Positions 44,101 through 50,619 of a stretch of DNA of 64,000 bases are shown piece after piece. The DNA is from Stomoxys calcitrans (lineage: Eukaryota; Arthropoda; Insecta; Diptera; Muscidae): assembly GCF_963082655.1 (NCBI RefSeq), contig NC_081555.1, positions 146,507,517 through 146,571,516 on the forward strand. The letters are read 5' to 3'. The position numbers and the translations under genes were made by a program. Position 1 is the stretch's first letter, and each line of letters opens with the position of its first letter. The notes below the pieces were generated by a model. The model saw only the letters and a program-made list of their open reading frames with translations. It was not told the DNA's origin and made no database searches.

Positions 44101-45344
44101 TAGCCATTCAACCAGAAATGAGCCTCATCGCTGAACAAAATTTGTCAAAATTTGAACACATTTCGAACCGAACACTGATTTTAGTAATAAAATTCAATGA
44201 TTTGCAAGCGTTGCTCGTTAGTAAGTCTATTCATGATGAAATGTCAAAGCATACTGAGCATCTTTCTCTTTGACACCATGTCTGAAATCCCACGTGATCT
44301 GTCAAATACTAATGCATGAAAATCCTAACCTCAAAAAAATCACCCTTTATGAGAATAGAGCACGTTGCTGATATAGTGTTTGGGGGCTTAGTGTTTGGGG
44401 GACCACCCCAACTTGGGAGTAGAACAAAAATTGATACCCATTTTCGGGACCAATTTTCTGGGGGTCTACCCCCTTCCCAAAATACCCCACAAACAACAAT
44501 TTTTTAGTGGCTATCCCAATATGGGGCTCAAATAAAGGTATTTGGGAGTAGAATACGAATTTGATATCCAAATGTAGGACCATGTATTTAGGGCATCACC
44601 CATTTCCCAAAACACCCCCAAAGGCATGCACCCCCGACCAAGGCAATATGTGGCTCAAATGAAAGGTATTTCAGATTAGAAAACGAATGTGATAGCCTAT
44701 TTTGGGGCCATGTGTTTGGGGGACGCCTCATCCTGTGAACTCTTCTTAAGCCAATGGCAATATGGGATTTAAATAAATGTTATTTTAGAGAAGAGCACGA
44801 TGCTGATATTTTTCAGGGCCAAGTATCTGGGGGACCACCTCTCCCCCGAAAGCACCACTAAATCAGACATTATGAGAATATCGGTCTGAAATGAAGTATT
44901 TTAAGAATGGAGTACCCCTTACATCCAAACTTAAATTCGAAGACCAATATAGATCATATGGGATTCAGGCAAAGGCCCTTATATTGTTAAACTGTTAGTC
45001 AAGTTAGCATGGTATTTCACTAAAGATCTTTAATTGACGAAAATAAATATTCCAAGGAAACTTTTGTTTCATATAAAGTAAAAGAAGGAGCATCGGAGCG
45101 GGCCCGGGTCAGCTAGTTATATAAAAAAAATTGATTTCACAAATCCTAAGCTAATTTTATTTCATGTTTTTTTCCTAATTTAAAGGTTTCCATGCCCAAA
45201 TGGAATATGTCACGCAAAGATCCCAATAATGCTGATATCGCTGCTTTGGAAGCCATTACCAATGCCATTCTGAAAGAAGTGAAAGAGGCACAAAATAATA
45301 AACCCAAAGTGTTACAAATTGTTATCTACGAATCATCGGTGTAG
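25976..45344 (+). CDS. Two-pore-domain (K2P) potassium channel, 3' six exons (join)
   Basis: Exons 25976-26137, 37925-38198, 38260-38451, 38545-38660, 38843-38935 and 45186-45344, all with AG/GT borders and compatible phases, give 331 codons plus stop. K2P channels carry background K+ current in the plasma membrane as dimers. Residues 1-5 end M1 (IFRQLE). Residues 6-75 are the extracellular cap, with a possible N-glycosylation site NNT at 34-36. Pore filter 1 is TTIGYGN (93-99), M2 about 105-127, M3 about 157-181, pore filter 2 TTIGFGD (200-206) and M4 about 212-235. A cytosolic tail ends in ESSV, a class I PDZ-ligand type. N-terminus and most of M1 are missing. The family is certain; which insect paralogue it is, I cannot say. 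Confidence 0.93.
26190..28895. repeat. DINE-1-like composite, two elements joined as an inverted repeat
   Basis: The left end is the complement of a family 3' end ('aagtgctaag', 'cggccggaccgaatc'). The right end is a family 3' end in forward orientation ('cgccccggccgaacttagca'). Units are inverted up to about 27235 ('tcggtttatatgggagctat') and forward from about 27240 ('gatatagctgccaaatagac'). Matching subterminal blocks occur at both ends ('aaattaaagcttctaggaac' on the left, complement near 28735-28760). It lies within the long channel intron. Confidence 0.75.
28937..29215. repeat. (TTTTA)n pentanucleotide microsatellite
   Basis: About 55 copies of TTTTA with scattered variants (ATGTT, TTTTTT) toward the right end. 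It is the complement of the array type at 2979-3359. Frames through it give Phe/Tyr/Ile repeats that are not coding. Confidence 0.95.
29277..29285 (-). terminator. RNA polymerase III terminator of tRNA-Gly
   Basis: T9 on the minus strand directly after the tRNA 3' end. Confidence 0.85.
29290..29361 (-). tRNA. tRNA-Gly (UCC)
   Basis: 72-bp cloverleaf on the minus strand. Acceptor GCGTTGG pairs with CCAACGC, discriminator A. The anticodon loop gives TCC. The T-arm is CCGGG TTCGATT CCCGG with a strong box B. A run of nine T on the minus strand follows just 4 bases after the gene (29277-29285), a good RNA polymerase III terminator. It sits antisense within the long intron of the K2P gene. Confidence 0.96.
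29362..30496. other. No gene recognised (channel intron)
   Basis: Intronic DNA without recognisable feature. 'ttgtagggtttttcaataag' at 30057-30076 recurs inside the MITE that follows (see findings). Confidence 0.5.
30497..30806 (-). mobile_element. mariner-derived MITE, copy 2 (with internal duplication)
   Basis: Termini 'ttgggttgcccaaaaagtaa' and the complement, TA on both sides. At about 310 bp it is longer than its relatives (about 235 bp). The segment 'cagaagaaagaatgcaatt' to 'agctgtgaaaaaatttg' occurs twice, separated by a short filler. Confidence 0.88.
30807..31164. other. No gene recognised (channel intron)
   Basis: Unassigned intronic DNA. Confidence 0.5.
31165..32480 (+). repeat. 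DINE-1-like element, 5'-truncated
   Basis: About seven units with 'gatatagctgccatatagac' and 'taaaagctttatttattacc'. The end has 'cgaggtggtgggtatccaat', 'gttcggcccgtcctaactta' and 'gcctttttac'. No 5' block is present. Another element starts about 5 bp after it. Confidence 0.75.
32485..34101 (+). repeat. DINE-1-like element, full length
   Basis: Best-preserved copy in the window (1.6 kb). 5' end 'tataccctccaccataaga'. The conserved block is followed by a CCGT array at 32621-32664. Six to seven units of about 155 bp follow. The 3' hairpin 'ttcggcccggccgaa' and 'cttagcacgcttttacttg' end it, followed by T-rich DNA. No open frame of note. Confidence 0.85.
34105..35130 (-). repeat. Helitron-like repeat F, copy 4 (minus strand)
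   Basis: Inverted units of the family ('gagtcccatattgtcccgat', 'cggtccactttgatttt', 'cgtactctact'). A different element is inserted at about 34732-34846. Confidence 0.65.
34732..34846 (+). repeat. Short interspersed element fragment (GTT-rich start)
   Basis: Starts with GTT repeats and 'aacagtgtgttgtgaggcgg', then 'tccttgccgatgaagcaatt' and 'gtacgaccggctgccatggg'. I know this block from several dipteran genomes as a repeat, from recall only. Confidence 0.5.
35131..35609. other. No clear gene; possible LINE tail relic
   Basis: Short frames (35136-35375 +). SHFFKGLSELPDVNIRGM around 35447-35500 resembles a decayed LINE C-terminus, but too weakly to call. Confidence 0.3.
35610..35843 (-). mobile_element. 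mariner-derived MITE, copy 3
   Basis: Left terminus 'ttgggttgcccaaagagtaa'. Interior is as in the other copies. The right terminus is decayed ('atttttggacaatttta'). Confidence 0.8.
35844..36237. other. No gene recognised (channel intron)
   Basis: Unassigned intronic DNA. Confidence 0.5.
36238..36446 (+). repeat. Direct duplication flanking a DINE-like element, left copy
   Basis: Matches 37413-37571: shared blocks are 'cctggtatcacaaacg', 'atggcctaattggtgt', 'agtacatccgttt' and 'gaattttcccatttgtatta'. The left copy has about 50 extra bases (about 36306-36357) between two 'tcaatact' copies. It ends exactly where the element starts. Confidence 0.85.
36447..37412 (-). repeat. DINE-1-like element, minus strand, 3'-truncated
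   Basis: Inverted units, then the complement of the conserved 5' block (37235-37412: 'cagacggacggacatggcta', 'tactat'-free block ending 'cctatggtggagggtataaa'). The 3' hairpin end is absent. It is bracketed exactly by a direct duplication of the surrounding DNA. Confidence 0.8.
37413..37571 (+). repeat. Direct duplication flanking a DINE-like element, right copy
   Basis: Second copy of 36238-36446, beginning directly after the element's last bases and lacking about 50 bases found in the left copy. Confidence 0.85.
37603..37772 (+). mobile_element. mariner-derived MITE, copy 4
   Basis: Termini 'ttgggttgcccaaaaggtaa' and complement, TA flanks. Opposite orientation to copies 1-3 and shorter (170 bp). 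It lies about 150 bp upstream of a channel exon. Confidence 0.88.
37925..38198 (+). CDS. K2P channel exon: pore loop 1 and M2
   Basis: Acceptor 'ttgctttcag', donor 'ccaa|gtgagt'. Phase 0 in, phase 1 out. Encodes the second half of the cap, ERWSILQAVFFSSTVLTTIG, filter GYGN, and M2 AFCICFALIGIPFTLTVIAD, then the cytosolic GRLF segment typical of insect and nematode TWK-type channels. Confidence 0.95.
38260..38451 (+). CDS. K2P channel exon: M3 and pore loop 2
   Basis: Acceptor 'ttttgcag', donor 'ccaa|gtaaga'. Phase 1 in and out. Encodes TNFIGRTWFYALSAVLFLCV (M3 region) and the second filter TTIGFGDLVP. Confidence 0.95.
38545..38660 (+). CDS. K2P channel exon: M4
   Basis: Acceptor 'caaacacag', donor 'gcaa|gtgagt'. 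Phase 1 in, 0 out. Encodes YMLLCTLYILIGLALTSTII (M4) and the charged junction ELVRRQYATSW. Confidence 0.93.
38843..38935 (+). CDS. K2P channel exon: cytosolic tail, first part
   Basis: Acceptor 'acacacag', donor 'gacg|gtatgt'. 31 codons, phase 0 at both ends: starts ELSGPMAETLRRLGE and ends in YTALQKVLT. The next intron (38936-45185) is 6.25 kb and almost entirely mobile DNA. Confidence 0.88.
39120..40010 (-). repeat. DINE-1-like element, decayed, interrupted by a MITE
   Basis: Degenerate 3' end complement ('ctaacttcgtcgaatcctgg'), units such as 'tatcaggttataggacgatt', and 5' block complement ('cggacggacggacatgtcta'). The MITE at 39227-39463 splits it: the flanking 'acacaaaataaatg' and 'gttgaagggcataatttta' are contiguous in the related copy at 26250-26290. 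Confidence 0.65.
39227..39463 (-). mobile_element. mariner-derived MITE, copy 5
   Basis: About 237 bp with intact termini. Interior contains 'cttagaatgaactttaatc' (from the mariner 3' end) and 'agagtcacaagctgtgaaa' (from the mariner 5' end). Confidence 0.9.
40161..41361 (-). repeat. DINE-1-like element, minus strand, near full length
   Basis: 3' end complement 'caagtaaaagcgtactaagt' with hairpin 'ttcggccgggccgaa'. Five to six inverted ~155-bp units. CGGA/CAGA-rich stretch at 41170-41225. 5' end complement 'cttatggtggggggtata' at 41343-41360. Confidence 0.82.
41400..42182 (+). pseudogene. LINE RNase H domain relic
   Basis: Translation reads DETSIYTDGSKMKSGTGFG, then after a one-base insertion in a G run (about 41685) VYSDALNISMSLRLPDECTG, FQSEVCAIAVTARLI, YVDSMAALKALGSS and, after TGG has become TGA at 41942, VPGHEGISGNESTGECAR. 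These are the DG, E, D and GH.G..GNE blocks of the RNase H found in I/R1/LOA-group LINEs. It continues with ALWPAIDQRRT. Two lesions make it non-functional. It runs straight into a DINE-like 5' end at 42183. Confidence 0.75.
42183..42327 (-). repeat. DINE-1-like 5' end fragment
   Basis: Complement of the conserved 5' block only: 'cagacggacatggctagatc', 'ttatatattctttatggggt', 'agtataccccca'. It is joined directly to the LINE relic. Confidence 0.75.
42470..45116 (+). mobile_element. Helitron-like repeat F, copy 5, full length with nested foldback element
   Basis: The 5' region is rich in TTTG with 'cagaaacggctgaaccaatt', followed by 'gggcggaccctcccccttac'. About ten units of roughly 130 bp follow. 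The 3' end has a GC hairpin ('agcgggcccgggt') and stops at CTAG (45113-45116) before T. A 3' hairpin plus CTRR before T is the Helitron signature, hence the assignment. It is interrupted by a foldback transposon at 43741-44347. There is no coding capacity. Confidence 0.6.
43741..44347. mobile_element. 607-bp foldback transposon, copy A
   Basis: Inverted repeats of 195 bp (43741-43935 and 44153-44347) surround a 217-bp centre, with TA on both sides. Each arm carries the first codons of a transposase (MNRLTNEQRLQIIEFYYQN, then QCSVRN). The centre, on the minus strand, is a catalytic-domain piece (FSDEAHFWLNGYVNKQNC, TVWCGLYAGGIIGPYFF). So the element kept the transposase 5' end twice, inverted, and only a fragment between. 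It belongs to the IS630-Tc1-mariner superfamily by these motifs. Nearly identical to copy B. Confidence 0.88.
45186..45344 (+). CDS. K2P channel last exon: C-terminus
   Basis: Acceptor 'taatttaaag', stop TAG at 45342-45344. 52 codons: starts VSMPKWNMSRKDPNNADIAA, continues through a helical LEAITNAILKEVKEAQNN, and ends VLQIVIYESSV. Frame follows exactly from the previous exon. A Helitron-like repeat ends about 70 bp before the acceptor. Confidence 0.88.
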   Translation, partial: VSMPKWNMSRKDPNNADIAALEAITNAILKEVKEAQNNKPKVLQIVIYESSV

Positions 45345-46550
45345 TTAAACAAAATGCTGAAAACATGTTTGTATTTCTAGAAAAGATTATTATAAAAAAT
45401 TTCACATTACAAATATTAATAACAATTATATAAAATAGCGCTATATTATTGTAATTATTAATATTATGTAGTTAGTAATATTTATTTTATTTAATAGTTT
45501 CTTTTTTCAAATTTTCCGTTATAGGTAATATTTTTATAATATTTTTAACATTACACATTAGGAAGGAAGTTAACGCACACACTTAAGTGTTCTCATAAAA
45601 ACTAAAAAATATTAAATATAGTAAAATAAATTTAATATAATTAAATTTACCTTAAAATTAAGAAGAAGATATCAAGAAAATATATCCTAAAGAAATCAAT
45701 TATGCATATTTAAATTAAGTTTTGGAGTTAAATGAAGAAAGATAATAAAATAATAAATTTATATACAGATAAAATATTTAATAAAAAAAAGAAATGCCTA
45801 CAAAGCCTGCCTTTAAATAAGGGAAAATAAGTTTAAACATAAATTATTTTTTATTTAAAATAAATCAAAATAGCTTAACACATTCGCCACATACATAATA
45901 TTTATACACATTTAGCAAAGATAAAAACAAACCTCCACAAACTTTAAATTGGTCTTCAAAATTTGTAAAAAAAAATCCTTGGAATGTCTTCGAAAACAAA
46001 TTACATAATTAGAAACCATGAAATGTATACTCATAAGAAATGTCGATATTCTATTGTTATCATAAGCTAAGAAAAAACAAAGAAATAATAAAAAAATTAT
46101 TTAGGCTAATTTTCACACGCGCTTAGTTATAGAAAAATCCACCCCTTTTTAAATTCTTTACACTCAAAGAAATTTGTTAATAACAACAGTTTTATAAAAT
46201 GGACATCAAACAACACTCTGCTTGAATGACAAGAGAACAAAAAAGTCCTACCCAATTTATTGGGTTTTATTTTGAGTGTAAGATCATGAAAACGGGGAAA
46301 ATATTGCATCAAGTTCTATTATCCTAAGAAACAAAAATCCAATCTAATCTAGTCACTAAGTAGATATACAAATATTGCCACTATTATTATTACTATTACT
46401 TTTTTTTCATTTTCCATTTTTAGTTATTTTTATATCTTTCAAGTTTTATTTATTCTCTTAGTTGCCATTTGCATTTTGTATTTATTTGTGATTTCTATTC
46501 TTCGTTTCATTTTTGTAAATTATGTGTATAAATAAAAGACTTATTGTAAG
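45345..46550 (+). other. Probable 3' UTR of the K2P channel gene
   Basis: AT-rich sequence directly after the stop codon, free of the large repeats that fill the introns. The limit is set by the polyadenylation signal at 46531. A small inverted-repeat element lies at about 46159-46283. Confidence 0.5.
46531..46536 (+). promoter_or_regulatory. Candidate polyadenylation signal (AATAAA)
   Basis: AATAAA followed by a T/GT-rich stretch ('ttattgtaagttaatt'). Other AATAAA hexamers lie closer to the stop codon, so alternative ends are possible. Confidence 0.4.
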
Positions 46551-46920
46551 TTAATTTACGAGACAGAAATTGATGGCGTTTTAATTGTGGTTATTATTCT
46601 CATTCAAATAGTGGTACGATTCAGTATGAGTTGATGGGCCAAGTAAGTAGTATATGTACTCGTACATTCTATACACTCAGAAAAAGGAAACGATTTCTCA
46701 AGTATATGCAACTAAGGCTATTCTTGCAAATGTTTATTTTATATTCAATCTTACTTTGGATACCCACCATCTCTGGTATATATGTGTGTAAACCACCTGT
46801 CATCATAATCCGATGAAAAATTCATAATTATTGCACTCACAGCAGCTATATCGAAATTCGACAAGGATCTTGAGTTGTCTACTAAGTACAAGTCATTGTT
46901 CAATTTTGGTCTATTTGGTA
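46551..46920. other. No gene recognised
   Basis: Unassigned DNA between the channel gene's probable end and a MITE. Confidence 0.5.
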
Positions 46921-47154
46921 GGGTTGCCCAAAAAGTAATTGCGGATTTTTCATATAGTCGTCGTTGACAAATTTTTTCACAGCTTGTGACTCTGTAATTC
47001 TATTCTTTCTTCTGTCAGTTATCAGCTGTTACTTTTAGCTTGCTTTAGAAAAAAAGTGTAAAAAAGTATATTTGATTAAAGTTCATTCTAAGTTTTATTA
47101 AAAATGCATTTACTTTCTTTTAAAAAATCCGCAATTACTTTTTGGACAACTCAA
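46921..47154 (+). mobile_element. mariner-derived MITE, copy 6
   Basis: About 234 bp. Left terminus 'gggttgcccaaaaagtaat', right terminus slightly decayed ('actttttggacaactcaa'), TA flanks. Same orientation as the mariner at 10333. Confidence 0.87.
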
Positions 47155-47875
47155 TAAATGTAGACCGATCTGAACCATATGGGACTCGGATGTCGAAAGG
47201 CCTAATATAAATCGCTGTGTCATATGCCTTTTATTGGGCCAAGACCTTTAAATCGAGAAATCGGTCTATATGGCAGCTATATCCAAATCTTGACCGATCT
47301 AAGCCAAATTAAAGAAAGAAGTTGAAGGGCCTTACACAACTCAAAAACCCAAATTTTTGGCGGAATCGGAAAAATAAATGAGCCTTTTATGGACCAAGAC
47401 CTTAAATCGAGAGATCAGTCTATATGACAGTTATATCCAAATCTGGACCGATCTGAGCCAAACTGCAGAAAGATGTCGGGGTGCCTCACTACCCAAAATT
47501 TCGACGACATAGGACAATAAATGTGCCTTTTATGAGCCCAAATCCTTAAATCGAGAGATCGGTCTATATGGCAGCTATATCCAAATCTGGACCGATCTGG
47601 GCCAAACTGCAGAAAAATGTCGAGGGGCCTAACACAACTCACTGTCCCAAATTTCTGCGAAATCGGATTATAAATGCGCCTTTTATGGGCCCAAGACGTT
47701 ACATCGAGAGATTGGTCTATATGGCAGCTATATACAAATCTGAACCGATCTGAACTAGGATGTCGAAGTGCCTAACACAACTCACTGTCCCAAATTTCGG
47801 CAAAATCTGAAAAAAAATTTGGCTTTTATGGGCCCCAAACCTTAAATCGAGAGATCGGTCTATAGATCGGAATAG
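47155..47875 (-). repeat. DINE-1-like fragment (units only)
   Basis: About four inverted units ('gagatcggtctatatggcag', 'ctatatccaaatctgg'). Neither element end is present. Confidence 0.7.
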
Positions 47876-49601
47876 AAGAACGCGAATATGGTATTCGCCC
47901 TAACCCCATAACCCCTCCAAGCAGACAAATTGAAGGTTCATATCAATATGGGGCTCAAATGAAAGGTATTCGGGAGTCGATTACGAATCTGGCACACAAA
48001 ATCAGATTGAGTATAAGGGGTCACAACGCCCCAAATATCATATAAGCCAACCACGACTATATGGGACTCGGTTTGTTTGTTTGTTCCGTAGAATCAAAAA
48101 CGGCTGAACCGATATTTTTCAAATTTTCACAGATTATATAGGTTGATCTGGAAGGAAACATAAGCTATATAATTCTTCGATATCGGAGGCGGGCGCACCC
48201 TCCACTATACCCCAAAAACACCACTTTAAATCAAAAGTGGACCGATCGGTACAATATGGGTATCAGATAAGATAAGGTATCCAAATGGGCATATTGGCCG
48301 ATCATGGCTATACCGGACTCAATTGAAAGGTATTTGAGAGAATATTACAAATATCACATCAAGATTTGCGTTCAGGTCTTGCGTTTTTTCTCCTAAAAAT
48401 GCGCAAAATAAGCTCATTGACCCGTTATGACAATATGGGACTCAAATGAAGGATATTTGAGAATAGAAAACGAATCTGATATCCAATTTTGGAGCCAAGT
48501 GTTTGGGGGTAAGCACCCCCTAAACTGATCTTCATTTCCGACTATGGCAACATGGAGTTCAAATCCACGGTATTTAGGAGTAAAGAACGAATTTGATATA
48601 TATATTCAGGGCAAAGTGCCGGTGGGTGCACCATCCCCAAAACACCTTCCAAACGGTTCATATTTACCGACCATGGCAAATTAACATCGATTTTTGAGTC
48701 GAAATGTCTGAGTTGCCATCCCTCCCCTAAAAAGCACTTCTCATTAGCCTAATTTGCAAAAACACCCGATCTCGGAGATTGGTAATGCGATTCGTTCGAA
48801 AAAAAAAAAACAAAACCTGGTTTCTATTGTTGGGGTCTGGTGCCACGGGGCTACCCAAAACACGGCAAATGGATATATAGACCAATCATGACAATATAGG
48901 GCTAAAACGAAAGGTGCACGAGCGAAAAAGACGAATTTGATATCCAATTGAAGGGCCATGTGTTTGGCTCTCATATAGCTTATACCAAAGCTATTTGGTA
49001 GTAGAGTACGAAATTGATACTCAGTTTTTGGGACAAAGACTCTGGCGTCCACTCCAAACTCAAACATAATTTATTTACCGATCATTCCAATATGGGGCTT
49101 ATATAAAATATATTTACTTTAAGGGTCAAGTGTCTGGAGGCCATCCCATCCCCGAAATACCCCGTGAATAGAAAATATTTTCCAAGTGGTAACATAGGAC
49201 TCAAAAGAAAGACATTTGGGAGTAGAATAAAATTTTGCCCACGAATCGAGCAGGGACAAACTTCTCACACGTCAGTGACTACTTTCCTATTCAAACTCAA
49301 TGATAAGGGACCTTTTTTGTAGCCAAGTCTGAACGGTGTGCCACAGTGCAACACCTCTTTGGGGAGAATTTACATGACAATGCATGGCTTGGAACCACTC
49401 AAATTTTGCCAGCATTAAGAGGGGATAACCACCGTTTTAAATTTTATCCGATGTTTTCGCCAGAATTCGAACGCAGGCGTTTAATGTACATGGGCTTCAG
49501 TGGCACGAATTCGATACCCACATTCAGAGCGAAGTGTCCCCACTCTAAAAAGACATTAGAGAGCTAATGAAGGTGCAGCGGAGAGGGCCCGGTTCGGCTA
49601 G
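47876..49601 (+). mobile_element. Helitron-like repeat F, copy 6
   Basis: Starts with units, then the 5' block at 48068-48130 ('aaaacggctgaaccgatatt'). More units follow. A segment at about 49280-49335 matches 23331-23385 in reverse complement. The 3' end is 'gagagggcccggttcgg' and stops at CTAG (49598-49601). Confidence 0.55.
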
Positions 49602-49610
49602 CACCTCATT

Positions 49611-49700
49611 TATATTTGAAAAACTTATTCAAAGATATTGACAAATGTGATCCATGGTGGAAGGCATATAAGATTCGGCCCGGCCGCCTTTACTTGTTAT
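49611..49700 (+). repeat. DINE-1-like 3' end fragment
   Basis: 'gacaaatgtgatccatggtg', 'ataagattcggcccggccg' and 'cctttacttg' only, with part of the hairpin deleted. Confidence 0.65.
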
Positions 49701-50279
49701 TTTAACTTAAATCAAATAAATAAGAAACGAATATAAACACAAAAAATCTTCATAACTTTATTACGAATTAATTTTTTTCTCTGTGTACTTTGTCCATGAT
49801 GTGCATTTGAAAATCTGAACAATTTGTATATATTAGCTTACCTCACCGCCTCCCCCCCACAATTCACTCATATTCATTTTCAGTCATTCAGATCATCCGA
49901 ATCATCATCGTTTTCCTCCTTCGTGCTGCACCATGTCATGTGAGTCGGGGTCGTCGTTAGAAAACTAAATTACAATCACTTACTCTTGTCCAGATATAAG
50001 ACAAACTTTTCCATTAAACCGAGGCAAATGACGACAAATTTGCATTTGGCTGCTGCTCGAATGATGGACAGGCAACACATGGGAATAAACGGTGGACGAC
50101 TGCAAGCATCATTGAATGAATGTAAAATTTACTTGTATAAGAAGAATGAAATGAAACATAGTAAATGGATTCATTCATTAAAACACGATATAAAATAAAA
50201 TAGAAAACCCCGTTTGTAGCAAACGTGTGTAGTGACACAAACTGGCATCAATCAATACAACAAAAAGCAGTTTAAATCG
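49701..50279. other. No gene recognised
   Basis: Unassigned; a 70-codon frame at 49986-50198 (+) shows no known motif. Confidence 0.45.
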
Positions 50280-50570
50280 TGACACCATCAAAGAGAACCT
50301 TATTACCTAGGTTCTATATCGGTCTATACGGCAGCTGCATATATCGAAAAAAAAGACCGAGTAGAACCATATTGAACACGGATGTCGAAGAGCTTAACAC
50401 ATTTCATTGTTCCAAATTTCAGCGAAATCGGGTAATAAATGCTTCTTTTACGGTCCCAAACAATTAAATCAGTAGATCGGTCCATATGACAGCTACATCC
50501 AATGTATATAAAAATCGGTACACGGATGTCGAAGAGCCTAACACAGCTCAATGTGCTAAATTGCAGTGAA
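50280..50570 (-). repeat. DINE-1-like fragment
   Basis: Two inverted units ('atcggtctatacggcagctg', 'cggatgtcgaagagctta'), no ends. Confidence 0.6.
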
Positions 50571-50619
50571 ATTTCCTTCGTCCTTTTTCGTCATGGAGAG
50601 CCTTTTCCTCACGATTCTG

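Noticed and set aside
43854..44273. 139-codon frame starting MNRLTNEQRL as an intact transposase gene
   Set aside because: It reads from one arm of the foldback element through the centre in the wrong frame and strand into the other arm; the catalytic piece is on the opposite strand, so no complete protein is encoded.
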